A DNA stretch of 64,000 bases, taken from positions 372,001 through 436,000 of the forward strand of contig NZ_BAAAEU010000001.1 of assembly GCF_039523175.1 (NCBI RefSeq). Direction: 5' to 3'. Position 1 is the first letter of the stretch. Each line of letters begins with the position of its first letter. Below, piece by piece: positions 7,412-16,485 of this stretch. The DNA comes from Dokdonella_A soli. Lineage in GTDB: Bacteria > Pseudomonadota > Gammaproteobacteria > Xanthomonadales > Rhodanobacteraceae. Below the pieces are notes generated by a model. The model worked only from the letters and a program-made list of their open reading frames with translations. It was not told the origin of the DNA and did no database searches. The position numbers and the translations under genes are program-made.

Positions 7412-9139
7412 ATGCGCCTGCTTCGAGGCTTTTCCGTCCTGACCGCCGCCTGCATCGCCGCGCTTGCCGGCGCGCGCGAGCCGGAGGTCAAATTGCCCGA
7501 CATCGGCAGTTCCGCGGCCGGCATCATGTCGCCGCAGGACCTGCACGACTACGGCGCCGCGATGCTGCAGGAAATACGCGCGTACAACCTCGTGCTCGAC
7601 GACGCGCTGCTCAATGACTACATCAACGCGCTCGGCTGGCGGCTGGTCGCGAACAGCGATCATCCGGACATGTCGTTCACGTTCTTCATCGTGCGTGACG
7701 AACAGATCAACGCGTTCGCGGCGCCCGGCGGCTTCGTTGCCGCGAACGCGGGCCTGCTCACCGCGATGCAGAGCGAGGACGAACTCGCCGGCGTGCTCGC
7801 ACACGAGATCTCGCACGTGCAGCAGCAGCACATCCTGCGCGCGTTCGAGGACCAGAAGAAGATGTCGGTGCCGATCATGCTCGCCATGCTCGGCGTGATG
7901 CTCGCGACCGCGCACCGCAGCGACGACGCTGGCGTGGCCGCGATGATGACCGGCACGTCGCTGATCCAGCAGCGCCAGATCAATTTCACGCGCGGCGAGG
8001 AAGCAGAGGCCGATCGCGTCGGCATCCAGACGTTGGCGCGCAGCGGCTTCGATCCGCTGGCGATGGCCGGCGCCTTCCAGACGCTGCAGAAGATGATGCG
8101 CGTGAACGGCGTCGACGTGCCGGAATTCCTGCTCGACCATCCGCTCGACACCAAACGCATCGCCGAGGCGAAGGCGCGCGCGGAACAACTGGGTTGCCCG
8201 AAGGTGACGCATCTGCCACCCGCGTCCGCGCCGATCCGGACCGGAAACCTGGATCTGGCGTTGCCGGCGAGGAGCAGCGCGGCCACCGAAACGAGCCCGC
8301 CGGACCAGGCGAGTGCCGTTGCCGCCAGCAACGCGGCAACGATGACGGTCGATGCCGGCAGCGGTGCCGGCAAGACCCTGCCACGCGTTTCCGTCACCAC
8401 CTGCTACGTGCGCGGCAAGGCCGTGCTCAGCGACTTCGAGCTGATGCGCGAACGCGCGCGCGTGCTGAGCGCAGGATCCGCTACCGCGATGCGCGCCTAC
8501 TACGCCGACAACCTGCGCGACAACAAGGCCTTCGACACGATCGCCAACCGCTACGGCTATGCGCTCGCCTTGATCGACACGCACGAACCGCAACGGGCGG
8601 TCGCGGAACTCAGGAAACTCACCACACAGCAGCCGACCTCTCAAGTGCTGCGGCTCGGGCTGGCGAACGCCGAGGACCAGGCCGGCAACCATGCCGATGC
8701 ACTGACTATCTACGAACGGCTGAGCAACGAGTTCCCCGGCAACCGCGCGATCACTCTCACCTATGCGGACGCGCTGCTCGCCAAGGCCGACGACAAGAGC
8801 GCGCGCCGCTCGCTCGAGCTGCTGCGCCCGCTGGTCGAACGCTACAGCGACGATCCGGACCTGCAGAAGAGCTACGGCCGCGCGAACCAGCTCGCCGGCG
8901 ACAAGGTGCGTGCGGCCGAAGCCTATGCGGAGGCGGCGTACCTGACCGGCCATGCCGAGGATGCGCTGAACCAGCTCAAGGCGCTTTCCAGGCAATCGGA
9001 CCTGACCTACTACCAGCGCAGCCGCATCGACGCGCGCATCACCCAGCTCACGCCGACCGTGCTCGAGCTGCGCAAGCGCGGCGCCCCTTCCACCCCGGAT
9101 TCGCTGACCCCGACGTTCACCTGCTGTCAGCCGCACTGA
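7412..9139 (+). CDS. bepA: BepA-like M48 metalloprotease with TPR domain
   Basis: A 575-residue periplasmic protein: signal peptide (MRLLRGFSVLTAACIAALAGA), peptidase M48 domain about residues 30-270, and a TPR-rich C-terminal half. Zinc ligands are His131 and His135 of HEISH with Glu132 catalytic, and Glu197 of EAEAD is the third ligand. BepA (YfgC) of E. coli helps assemble or degrades outer-membrane proteins such as LptD. This copy is longer than the 487-residue E. coli protein; an Ala/Ser/Pro-rich linker of about 70 residues (about 267-335) separates the domains. The ATG at 7412 has a poor ribosome-binding site; an in-frame ATG at 7376 is possible but would move the signal peptide inward. 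Confidence 0.88.
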   Translation: MRLLRGFSVLTAACIAALAGAREPEVKLPDIGSSAAGIMSPQDLHDYGAAMLQEIRAYNLVLDDALLNDYINALGWRLVANSDHPDMSFTFFIVRDEQINAFAAPGGFVAANAGLLTAMQSEDELAGVLAHEISHVQQQHILRAFEDQKKMSVPIMLAMLGVMLATAHRSDDAGVAAMMTGTSLIQQRQINFTRGEEAEADRVGIQTLARSGFDPLAMAGAFQTLQKMMRVNGVDVPEFLLDHPLDTKRIAEAKARAEQLGCPKVTHLPPASAPIRTGNLDLALPARSSAATETSPPDQASAVAASNAATMTVDAGSGAGKTLPRVSVTTCYVRGKAVLSDFELMRERARVLSAGSATAMRAYYADNLRDNKAFDTIANRYGYALALIDTHEPQRAVAELRKLTTQQPTSQVLRLGLANAEDQAGNHADALTIYERLSNEFPGNRAITLTYADALLAKADDKSARRSLELLRPLVERYSDDPDLQKSYGRANQLAGDKVRAAEAYAEAAYLTGHAEDALNQLKALSRQSDLTYYQRSRIDARITQLTPTVLELRKRGAPSTPDSLTPTFTCCQPH

Positions 9140-9241
9140 TCCGCTGCGCCCGTCACGACGCATGAAACTGTAATATTCCCGCAACACGGAGGGCTTGGCG
9201 CGGCGGCTCCAGTGCGTGGTTGGCGACCTCGCAGGGGACAA

Positions 9242-9259
9242 TTGTCATTCAGGTGTAAC
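9242..9259 (+). promoter_or_regulatory. Candidate Pho box upstream of phoB
   Basis: TTGTCAT-TCAG-GTGTAAC, two 7-bp half-sites separated by 4 bp as in the PhoB consensus CTGTCAT-N4-CTGTCAC. An AATGAT that could serve as a -10 element begins 11 bp after the box (9271-9276), the spacing used when PhoB replaces a -35 element. A weaker CTGTAAT-ATTC-CCGCAAC lies at 9168-9185. Autoregulation of phoB is usual. Pattern match only. Confidence 0.5.
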
Positions 9260-9319
9260 CGTTTTGCTGCAATGATGCCGTCATGAAGCGCTCCATCCGG
9301 GCCGCCCAGCGGTGACGAC

Positions 9320-10009
9320 GTGCAAAAACACATCCTGATAGTCGAAGACGAAACCGCGATCCGCGACATGGTCGCGTTCGCGCTGCGCAAGGCCGGCATG
9401 GAAGCGATGCACGCGCCCGACGCGCGCGCCGCGCAGACCGCGATCGGCGAGCGCGTGCCGGACCTGATCCTGCTCGACTGGATGCTGCCCGGCATGAGCG
9501 GCATCGACCTCGCGCGCCGCCTGCGCAAGGACGACCTCACCCGCGAGGTACCGATCATCATGCTGACCGCGCGCGGCGAGGAGACCGACCGCGTCGGCGG
9601 CCTCGATGCCGGCGTCGACGACTACGTGGTGAAACCGTTTTCGACGCGCGAGCTGCTCGCACGTATCCGCGCGGTCATGCGCCGCACGCACGGCGAGGAC
9701 GCCGAGGGCGTGGTCGAACTCGGCGGACTGCGCATCGACAGCGCGGCGCACCGCGTGTTCTGCGGCGAGCAGCCGGTGCATATCGGCCCGACCGAGTACC
9801 GCCTGCTGCACTTCTTCATGACCCACGCCGAGCGTGTCTACACGCGCAGCCAGCTGCTCGACCATGTCTGGGGCGGCGGCGTCTACGTCGAGGAACGCAC
9901 TGTCGACGTGCATATCCGGCGCCTGCGCAAGACGCTCGAACCATTCGGCCGCGATGAGCTGGTGCAGACCGTGCGTGGCGCCGGCTATCGCTTCTCGACC
10001 AGCGTGTGA
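9320..10009 (+). CDS. phoB: Phosphate regulon response regulator PhoB
   Basis: 229 residues, an OmpR/PhoB-class regulator. The receiver domain carries the acidic pair in VEDE, the phosphorylated Asp in LILLDWMLPG and the Lys of DDYVVKPF. The C-terminal winged-helix domain has the family marks FFMTHAERVYTRSQLLDHVWG, ERTVDVHIRRLRKTLE and VRGAGYRF. Phosphorylated PhoB binds Pho boxes and recruits sigma-70 polymerase during phosphate limitation. GTG at 9320 is the start. It is followed by phoR after a 292-bp gap that holds a hairpin repeat, an unusually large gap for this pair. Confidence 0.95.
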   Translation: MQKHILIVEDETAIRDMVAFALRKAGMEAMHAPDARAAQTAIGERVPDLILLDWMLPGMSGIDLARRLRKDDLTREVPIIMLTARGEETDRVGGLDAGVDDYVVKPFSTRELLARIRAVMRRTHGEDAEGVVELGGLRIDSAAHRVFCGEQPVHIGPTEYRLLHFFMTHAERVYTRSQLLDHVWGGGVYVEERTVDVHIRRLRKTLEPFGRDELVQTVRGAGYRFSTSV

Positions 10010-10216
10010 GCTGCGGGCGTAACATCTGTACGTGATTCTCCGCCGCTTATCGACTGCTCAACACAGTGCCCGCCATGCACGCAACGACCGAGGCATTCCC
10101 GCGCTCCGCGACGGCATCGATTCGCACCCAACCCTCGTCGGTTGACCTGCATCGATCATCGCTTTCGGTGCCCCCCCACGATGCACTCTGCGCGACGCCC
10201 CACCCCTTCACCCCAA

Positions 10217-10249
10217 CCCTCTCCCCCAACCTCGGGTTGGGGGAGAGGG
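10217..10249. repeat. CCCTCTCCCC-type inverted repeat between phoB and phoR
   Basis: A perfect 15-bp stem (CCCTCTCCCCCAACC, 10217-10231) with a three-base loop TCG and its complement at 10235-10249. No T-run follows, so it is not a standard terminator. The same palindrome type recurs at 14845-14867, 16518-16538, 23430-23450, 49537-49573 and 49714-49745. It could tune the phoB to phoR expression ratio if both are on one transcript. Confidence 0.85.
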
Positions 10250-10301
10250 AGTTCGAGGTGTCGCCGCCGCATGCGTTGATGCGTCCCGCGAGGGGGTGCT
10301 G

Positions 10302-11615
10302 ATGCCCTCACGCCTCGGCCGAGCGTGGCGATCCAGCGCCTGGCGCCTCGTGCTGCCGGCGCTGGTCGCGCTTGCGTGTGGCTGGTGGCTGCACGCGATT
10401 GCGCAGTGCCTGCTCGCGGTCGCGATCGCTGCGCTCGCGTACGGAATGTTCAGGCTGACCCGCCTCGGCCACCTGCTGGCCAGCCGGCACCGCCTGCCGG
10501 CCGCCGACGGCGCCGGCATCTGGGACGAGATCCAGAACCTGTTCCGGCGCCGCCAGCGTGCGGCGGTCGACGAGAAACGGCGCCTGGTGCGCCTGCTGCG
10601 CGCGTTCCGCGACGCCGCCGCGGCGATGCCGGACGCGGTCGTTGCACTCGACCGCGAGCAGCGCATCCAGTGGTTCAACACCGCGGCCGGCCATCTGCTC
10701 GGCCTGAAGTATCCGAACGACATCGGCGGCCCGCTCACCAACCTCGTACGTGCCCCGCGCTTCGCCGAGTGGCTGCGCGCGGAGAGTGCGGAGCCGCTGA
10801 CCGACCTCGCCGCGCCGGTCGACGAGAACGTTCGCCTCAGCCTGCGCCTGATCCGTTACGCCGGGGACCGCGCGCTGCTGGTCGCGCGCGACGTCAGCCA
10901 GCTGATGCGCCTGGAACAGGTTCGGCGCGATTTCGTCGCCAATGTCTCGCATGAATTGCGCACGCCGTTGACCGTCGTGCACGGCTACCTCGACATGATT
11001 GAACCGGAATCGATGCCGGAGTACGAACCGATCCTGCACGAGCTGCGCAACCAGTCCCGGCGCATGACCCAGATCGTCGAGGACCTGCTGACGCTGTCGC
11101 GGCTCGAGGCACAGGGTGAGCTGCCGCAGGAACGCATCAGCCTGCGCTCGCTGCTCGAGGCGCTGCGCCGCGAGGCCGTCGCGCTCAGCCAAAGCTCGCA
11201 CGCGGTCACGACCGAACTGATCGGCAAGCACGACCTGTCCGGATCGACCAAGGAACTGCACAGCGCATTCTCGAACCTGGTCAGCAACGCGGTGCGCTAC
11301 ACGCCGGCCGGAGGACGCATCACCCTGCGTTGGGAAAGCGACGCGAACGGCGGGCGCCTGTCGGTGATCGACACCGGCCAGGGCATCGCGCCTCAGCACC
11401 TGCCGCGGCTCACCGAGCGCTTCTATCGTGTCTCGACCAGCCGTTCGCGCGAGACCGGCGGCACCGGCCTCGGCCTGTCGATCGTCAAGCACGTGCTGCA
11501 GCTGCACCAGGCGCACCTGGAAATCCGCAGCGAACCGGGCGTCGGCAGCACGTTCACCTGCGTGTTCGGACGCGAACGCCTGCTCGAGCCGCTGGCACTG
11601 GCCGAAGCGCCATGA
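10302..11615 (+). CDS. phoR: Phosphate regulon sensor histidine kinase PhoR
   Basis: 437 residues. Two N-terminal membrane segments (about 15-60) are followed by a short linker, a PAS domain (about 100-190, VVALDREQRIQWFNTAA) and the kinase core. The phosphorylated histidine is H217 in NVSHELRTPL. The ATP domain shows SNLVSNAVRYTP (N box), DTGQGIAPQHL (G1) and TGGTGLGLSI (G2). The architecture without a periplasmic sensor loop is that of PhoR, which senses phosphate through the Pst system. AGGGGG six bases before the ATG at 10302 fixes the start. The stop overlaps the next gene as ATGA. Confidence 0.94.
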   Translation: MPSRLGRAWRSSAWRLVLPALVALACGWWLHAIAQCLLAVAIAALAYGMFRLTRLGHLLASRHRLPAADGAGIWDEIQNLFRRRQRAAVDEKRRLVRLLRAFRDAAAAMPDAVVALDREQRIQWFNTAAGHLLGLKYPNDIGGPLTNLVRAPRFAEWLRAESAEPLTDLAAPVDENVRLSLRLIRYAGDRALLVARDVSQLMRLEQVRRDFVANVSHELRTPLTVVHGYLDMIEPESMPEYEPILHELRNQSRRMTQIVEDLLTLSRLEAQGELPQERISLRSLLEALRREAVALSQSSHAVTTELIGKHDLSGSTKELHSAFSNLVSNAVRYTPAGGRITLRWESDANGGRLSVIDTGQGIAPQHLPRLTERFYRVSTSRSRETGGTGLGLSIVKHVLQLHQAHLEIRSEPGVGSTFTCVFGRERLLEPLALAEAP

Positions 11616-12538
11616 GGCGTGCGTTCGCCGCCCTGCTCGTCATCGCCGGCCTGCACACCGGCATGGCAGGGGCCGACGATCGCCTTTCCGGGAGCCTGAC
11701 CAGCGTCGGCTCGGACACCGCAAGTGCGCTGGTCACACGCTGGGCCGACACCTTCCACGCGCGGCATCCGAAGGCGCGCTTCCAGATCCAGACGCCCGGC
11801 TCGGCGAGCGCGCCGAATGCGCTGATCGAGGGCGCGGCCGATCTCGGCTCGATGAGCCGGCCGATGAGCACGGCCGAGGAAACCCGTTTCCACGCGCGCT
11901 ACGGCTACGCGCCGACGCGCCTCGTCGTCGCGCACGACGCGATCGCGGTGTTCGTGCATCCGGACAATCCCCTGCAACGCATCACGCTGGCCGAGCTCGA
12001 TGCGATCTATTCCGATACACGCCGCTGCGGGGCGCCGCGCGCGATCCGGCGCTGGCGCGACCTGGAACCGGACGCGGACGCCACGCTCGGCGCCGCCGAG
12101 CCACTTGCGACGGGGCGCAACAACAGCTCCGGCACCTGGGAGATGTTCCGCGAATCCGCGTTGTGCGGCGGTGATTTCCGCGCCGAAGTCATCGCCTGGC
12201 CCGGCAACGGCGCCGTGGTCGCCACGGTGGCGACCAACCGCGAGGCGATCGGCTATGCCGGGCTCGGTTACGTCAACGGCCTGGTGAAGCCGCTGGCGAT
12301 TGGCCCTGCCGATGCCGGCGTCGTGCCGGATCCCGCAAGCGTCACCCAGGGGCGCTATCCTCTCTCACGCGTGCTGTACATCTACGTCAATCGCCCACCG
12401 GGCCGCGCGCTGGCAGAATTGCCGCAGGCCTTCCTCGCGTATGTGCTTTCCGACGAAGGCCAGGCGCTGGTGCGCCAGGAAGGGTTCCTTCCGCTGGAAC
12501 CGGACGAGCGTGTCGCGCAGCGCGCGCTGCTCGAATGA
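11612..12538 (+). CDS. PstS-like phosphate-binding protein
   Basis: 308 residues with a signal peptide (MRRAFAALLVIAGLHTGMAGA) and a type-II periplasmic binding fold of the PstS group: GSLTSVGSDTASALV at the N-terminus, ADLGSMSRPMS, AIAVFVHPDNPL, and a GRNNSSGTWEMFRE loop that in PstS contacts phosphate. Its start overlaps the phoR stop and its stop overlaps the ppk start, each by four bases, so it is coupled to both. No pstC, pstA, pstB or phoU occurs in the window, so it may donate phosphate to a transporter encoded elsewhere, or serve in sensing. A second pstS may exist elsewhere in the genome. Confidence 0.87.
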   Translation: MRRAFAALLVIAGLHTGMAGADDRLSGSLTSVGSDTASALVTRWADTFHARHPKARFQIQTPGSASAPNALIEGAADLGSMSRPMSTAEETRFHARYGYAPTRLVVAHDAIAVFVHPDNPLQRITLAELDAIYSDTRRCGAPRAIRRWRDLEPDADATLGAAEPLATGRNNSSGTWEMFRESALCGGDFRAEVIAWPGNGAVVATVATNREAIGYAGLGYVNGLVKPLAIGPADAGVVPDPASVTQGRYPLSRVLYIYVNRPPGRALAELPQAFLAYVLSDEGQALVRQEGFLPLEPDERVAQRALLE

Positions 12539-14646
12539 GAGACGGCACATCAACGACGGACCGCTGCATGAATCGCGAAGTACAACAGAACCTCAAGGAC
12601 CCCGCGCTGCACCTGAACCGCGAGCTGGCGCAGCTCGAGTTCAACTTCCGCGTGCTCGCACAGGCCGAGGACGCGAGCGTGCCGCTGCTCGAACGCATGC
12701 GCTACCTGTGCATCTCGTGCACGAACCTCGATGAATTCTTCGAGGTGCGCGTCGCCGTGCTGCGCCAGCAGTCGGCGCTCGGCGAACTGCGCCCGGGGCC
12801 GGACGCGACGCCGCCGAGCGAGGTGCTCGCGCGCATCCGCGAGCGCGCGCTGACCCTGGTCAAGGCGCAGTACGATTTCTGGAACACGATCCTACTGCCG
12901 GAACTCGAACGCGAAGGCGTCCGCTTCTCGAAGCGCGACACCTGGACGGTCAAGCAGAAACGCTGGTTGCAGGGCTATTTCCGCAACGAGATCCTGCCCG
13001 TGCTGTCGCCGCTCGGCTTGGATCCGGCGCATCCGTTCCCGCGCATCCTCAACAAGAGCCTGAATCTCGCGGTCGTGCTGAAGGGTCGCGACGCGTTCGG
13101 TCGCGAAGGCCACATGGCGCTGGTGCGCGCGCCGCGCTCGCTGCCGCGCCTGATCCGCCTGCCTGCCGAGGTCGCCGAGTCGGCCTACGACTTCGTGTTC
13201 CTGTCCAGCATCCTGCACGAGTTCATGGATGAGCTGTTCCCGGGCATGCAGGTGAAAGGCTCGTACCAGTTCCGCGTGACGCGCAACAGCGAGCTGTTCG
13301 TCGACGAGGAAGAGGTCGAGAACATCGCGCTCGCGCTGCGCGACGAACTCAGGGGCCGCGGCTACGCGAAACCGGTACGCCTCGAGGTCGCCGACAATTG
13401 TCCGAAGGGGATCTCGGACATGTTGATGCAGAACTTCGAACTGACCGAGCCCGAGGTGTACCGCTGCGAAGGCCCGGTCAACGTGAGCCGCGTGAATGCG
13501 GTCTACGACCAGCTCGACCGACCCGACCTCAAGTTTCCGCTCTTCCTGCCGCGCGTGCTGCCGGCCGTCATCGAGGAGCAGAGCCTGTTCGAGGCGATCC
13601 GCGAACGCGACATCCTACTGCACCACCCGTTCGAATCGTTCGGCCCGGTCATCGAACTGGTGCGCGAAGCCAGTGTCGATCCGGACGTGCTCGCGATCAA
13701 GCAGACGCTGTACCGCGTCGGCAACGATTCGCCACTGGTCGACCATCTGATAGAGGCCGCGCGCCAGGGCAAGGACGTCACCGTCGTCATCGAGCTGCTC
13801 GCGCGCTTCGACGAAGAGGCCAACCTGCGCCTCGCCAACCGCCTGCAGGAGGCCGGCGTGCAGGTCGTGTACGGCGTGGTCGGCTACAAGACGCATGCGA
13901 AGATGCTGCTGATCGTGCGCCGCGAGCAAGGCGTGCTGCGCCGTTACGCGCACCTGTCGACCGGCAACTATCACCAGATCACCTCGCGCCTGTACACCGA
14001 CTTCGGCCTGATGACCTCGAACCCGGACATCGGCGAGGACGCGCACCTGCTGTTCCTGCAGCTCTCCGGCCTCGGCCCGATCATCAAGCTGAAGTGCCTG
14101 CTGCATTCGCCGTTCACCCTGCACAAGGGCCTGATGGAGAAGATCGAGCGCGAGATCGAGCACGCGCGGGCCGGCAAGCCGGCGCGGATCATCGCCAAGA
14201 TGAATGCGCTGAATGAGGGCAGCGTGGTCGAGATGCTGTACCGCGCCTCGCAGGCCGGCGTGCAGATCGACCTGATCATCCGCGGCGCCTGCACGCTGCG
14301 GCCCGGCCTGCCCGGCGTCTCGGAGAACATCCGCGTGCGCTCGATCGTCGGCCGCTTCCTCGAGCACAGCCGCGTGTACTGGTTCCAGAACGACGATACG
14401 CCGGAGGTCTACTGCTCCAGCGCGGACTGGATGGAGCGCAACCTTCTTCGCCGCATCGAGACCTGCTTTCCGATCCGCGATCCCGATCTGGCCAAACGCG
14501 TCTACGACGAATCGCTGGCGAACTATCTCGCCGACAACACGCTGGCCTGGCGTCTGGAGCCGGATGGCAGCTATACGCGCCTGGCGCCCGGCGACCATCC
14601 GCCGCATTCGGCACAACAGACGTTGCTGACGCAGTTCACGCAGTAA
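12535..14646 (+). CDS. ppk1: Polyphosphate kinase 1
   Basis: 703 residues (E. coli Ppk is 688). The enzyme reversibly polymerises the gamma phosphate of ATP into polyphosphate at the inner membrane. Family marks are the N-terminal NRELAQLEFNFRVLAQA, RYLCISCTNLDEFFEVRVA, the phospholipase-D-like segments with the autophosphorylated histidine (H454 in GYKTHAKMLL) and the second-site region near SADWMERNLLRRIE. The ATG at 12535 overlaps the pstS-like stop (ATGA); another ATG at 12568 would remove 11 residues that are not conserved and is equally possible. It ends the phoR-pstS-ppk unit; ppx follows after a 231-bp gap. Confidence 0.96.
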   Translation: MRDGTSTTDRCMNREVQQNLKDPALHLNRELAQLEFNFRVLAQAEDASVPLLERMRYLCISCTNLDEFFEVRVAVLRQQSALGELRPGPDATPPSEVLARIRERALTLVKAQYDFWNTILLPELEREGVRFSKRDTWTVKQKRWLQGYFRNEILPVLSPLGLDPAHPFPRILNKSLNLAVVLKGRDAFGREGHMALVRAPRSLPRLIRLPAEVAESAYDFVFLSSILHEFMDELFPGMQVKGSYQFRVTRNSELFVDEEEVENIALALRDELRGRGYAKPVRLEVADNCPKGISDMLMQNFELTEPEVYRCEGPVNVSRVNAVYDQLDRPDLKFPLFLPRVLPAVIEEQSLFEAIRERDILLHHPFESFGPVIELVREASVDPDVLAIKQTLYRVGNDSPLVDHLIEAARQGKDVTVVIELLARFDEEANLRLANRLQEAGVQVVYGVVGYKTHAKMLLIVRREQGVLRRYAHLSTGNYHQITSRLYTDFGLMTSNPDIGEDAHLLFLQLSGLGPIIKLKCLLHSPFTLHKGLMEKIEREIEHARAGKPARIIAKMNALNEGSVVEMLYRASQAGVQIDLIIRGACTLRPGLPGVSENIRVRSIVGRFLEHSRVYWFQNDDTPEVYCSSADWMERNLLRRIETCFPIRDPDLAKRVYDESLANYLADNTLAWRLEPDGSYTRLAPGDHPPHSAQQTLLTQFTQ

Positions 14647-14844
14647 GTGTCCTGGCAGTGCCGAAGTTCAGCCGGCCTGCCCATCTCCCATCGGGAGACA
14701 AAACGGCAGGACAGCCGTTTTGCATGGCGAATGCCGCCCGCAGGGTGAGCGCCAAGGATGGCGCGGATGCACGAGGCGCACAGCGCCGGATGAGGTTTCC
14801 GGGCGAGTACGATGCGCCACCTTCGCACCGAACCCTAACACTCA

Positions 14845-14867
14845 CCCCTCTCTCGGCGGGAGAGGGG
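14845..14867. repeat. CCCCTCTC-type hairpin just before ppx
   Basis: CCCCTCTC (14845-14852) pairs with GAGAGGGG (14860-14867) across a 7-base loop and is followed by CTTTAA. It ends 10 bp before the ppx ATG, so in a ppk-ppx transcript it would lie next to the ribosome-binding region. It belongs to the same loose family as 10217-10249. Confidence 0.65.
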
Positions 14868-14877
14868 CTTTAAAGAC

Positions 14878-16446
14878 ATGCGACAATCCAGATCTCCCAT
14901 GCGAGCGGATCATGTGACGGACGCCATTGCCACGGACATCCGCGACGGTGAGCTGCTCGCCGCGGTCGATCTCGGTTCCAACAGCTTCCACCTGGTGGTC
15001 GCACGCTACGAGCACGGCAGCCTGCGCCTGATCGACCGCCTGCGCGACAGCGTGCGCATGGCGATGGGCCTGCGCGCGGACGGCAGCCTCGAACCGGAAC
15101 GGCGCGAACGCGCCCTCGCCTGCCTCGCGCGCTTCGGCCAACGCCTGCGCGCGTTGCCGCACGAGCGCGTGCGCGCAGTCGCGACCAACAGCGTGCGCCG
15201 GCTGGCGAACCCGCAGGCATTCCTGCTGCCCGCCGAGACCGCCCTGGGCCATCCCATCGAAGTCGTCGCCGGTCGCGAGGAAGCGCGCCTGATCTACCTC
15301 GGCGTCGCGCACGATCTCGCAAAGTCGAGCCAGCGCCGCCTCGTCGTCGATATCGGCGGCGGCAGCACCGAATTCATCATCGGCCAGGGTTTCGACGCAC
15401 TCGAGACCGAGAGCGTGCAGATGGGTTGCGTCGCCAGCACGCTGCGCTTCTTCGGAGATGGAAAATTCACGCTGAAGCGCTGGCGCCAGGCGCAGACCGA
15501 GATGGCCGTCGAATTGCAGCAGTTCGCCGCGGATTACCGAGCGCGCGGCTGGGGCGAGGCGATCGGCTCGTCCGGCACCGCGAAGGCGATCGGCAGCATC
15601 GTGCAGGCGAACGGCTGGAGCGAACAGGGCATCAGCGCCACGTCGCTGGCGCGCCTGCGCGACGCGATCCTCGCCGCCGGCAGCATCGGCAACCTGCGCC
15701 TGGCCGGACTCGCCGAGGACCGCACGCCGATCATCGCTGGCGGTGTCGCGATCCTCGAGGCGGCCTTCGCGACATTCGCGCTCGACCACATGGGCGTGTG
15801 CGAGACCGCGATGCGCGAAGGCCTGCTCTACGACCTGGTCGGCCGCGCGATGCACGGCGATCCGCGCGCCGGCAGCATTGCAGCGCTGGCTTCGCGCTAC
15901 GCGGTCGATCGCGCACAAGCCGCGCGCGTGCACCACGCGGCCATGGAACTGTTCGACCAGGTCGCCGACGCTTGGCAGCTCGGCGGGCTCGAACGCGACC
16001 TGCTCGGCTGGGCCGCCGATATCCACGAGATCGGCCTCGCGATCGCGCACAGCCTGCACCATATCCATGGCGCCTACATCGTCGCGAACTCCGACCTCGC
16101 CGGCTTCAGCCGACAGGGGCAGCAGGCACTCGCCGCGATCATCCGCTCGCATCGCCGCAAACCAGACCGCGAAGTGATCGACGCGCTGCCGGAACGCCTG
16201 CGGCGCGAGGCGCGTCGCCTGACCGCGCTGCTGCGCCTCGCCGCCCTGCTCGAACGCGCACGCACGACGGAAGCCATGCCGCCGCTGCGCCTCGTTGCCG
16301 ACGACAAGGCGTTGCGCCTGGAACTGCCGCCGGGCTGGCTCGACCAGCACCCGCTGACCCGCGCCGACCTCGAACAGGAGCGCGACCACTTCAAGATCCT
16401 CGACCTCAAGCTGCAGGTGCGTGCGCGGGAGAGGGTGGCCGCATAG
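14878..16446 (+). CDS. ppx: Exopolyphosphatase (Ppx/GppA family)
   Basis: 522 residues (E. coli Ppx 513). Releases phosphate from the ends of polyphosphate; the family may also hydrolyse guanosine pentaphosphate. The actin-like ATPase fold is visible in LLAAVDLGSNSFHLVVAR, RAVATNSVRRLANPQAFL, IEVVAGREEARLIYLG and VVDIGGGSTEFIIGQG. The C-terminal helical domain shows the HD-like WAADIHEIGLAIAHSLHHIHG. Two in-frame ATGs, 14878 and 14899, are possible; the first is given. The gene lies downstream of ppk in the same direction, so synthesis and breakdown of polyphosphate are encoded together. Confidence 0.95.
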   Translation: MRQSRSPMRADHVTDAIATDIRDGELLAAVDLGSNSFHLVVARYEHGSLRLIDRLRDSVRMAMGLRADGSLEPERRERALACLARFGQRLRALPHERVRAVATNSVRRLANPQAFLLPAETALGHPIEVVAGREEARLIYLGVAHDLAKSSQRRLVVDIGGGSTEFIIGQGFDALETESVQMGCVASTLRFFGDGKFTLKRWRQAQTEMAVELQQFAADYRARGWGEAIGSSGTAKAIGSIVQANGWSEQGISATSLARLRDAILAAGSIGNLRLAGLAEDRTPIIAGGVAILEAAFATFALDHMGVCETAMREGLLYDLVGRAMHGDPRAGSIAALASRYAVDRAQAARVHHAAMELFDQVADAWQLGGLERDLLGWAADIHEIGLAIAHSLHHIHGAYIVANSDLAGFSRQGQQALAAIIRSHRRKPDREVIDALPERLRREARRLTALLRLAALLERARTTEAMPPLRLVADDKALRLELPPGWLDQHPLTRADLEQERDHFKILDLKLQVRARERVAA

Positions 16447-16485
16447 AGCGCTAGCGTGACGAGCGCGGCAGCGTTGCAGGAGTCC

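Noticed and set aside
10010..10301. The hairpin between phoB and phoR as a terminator
   Set aside because: The stem is strong but no T-run follows on either strand; it fits the repeat family better.
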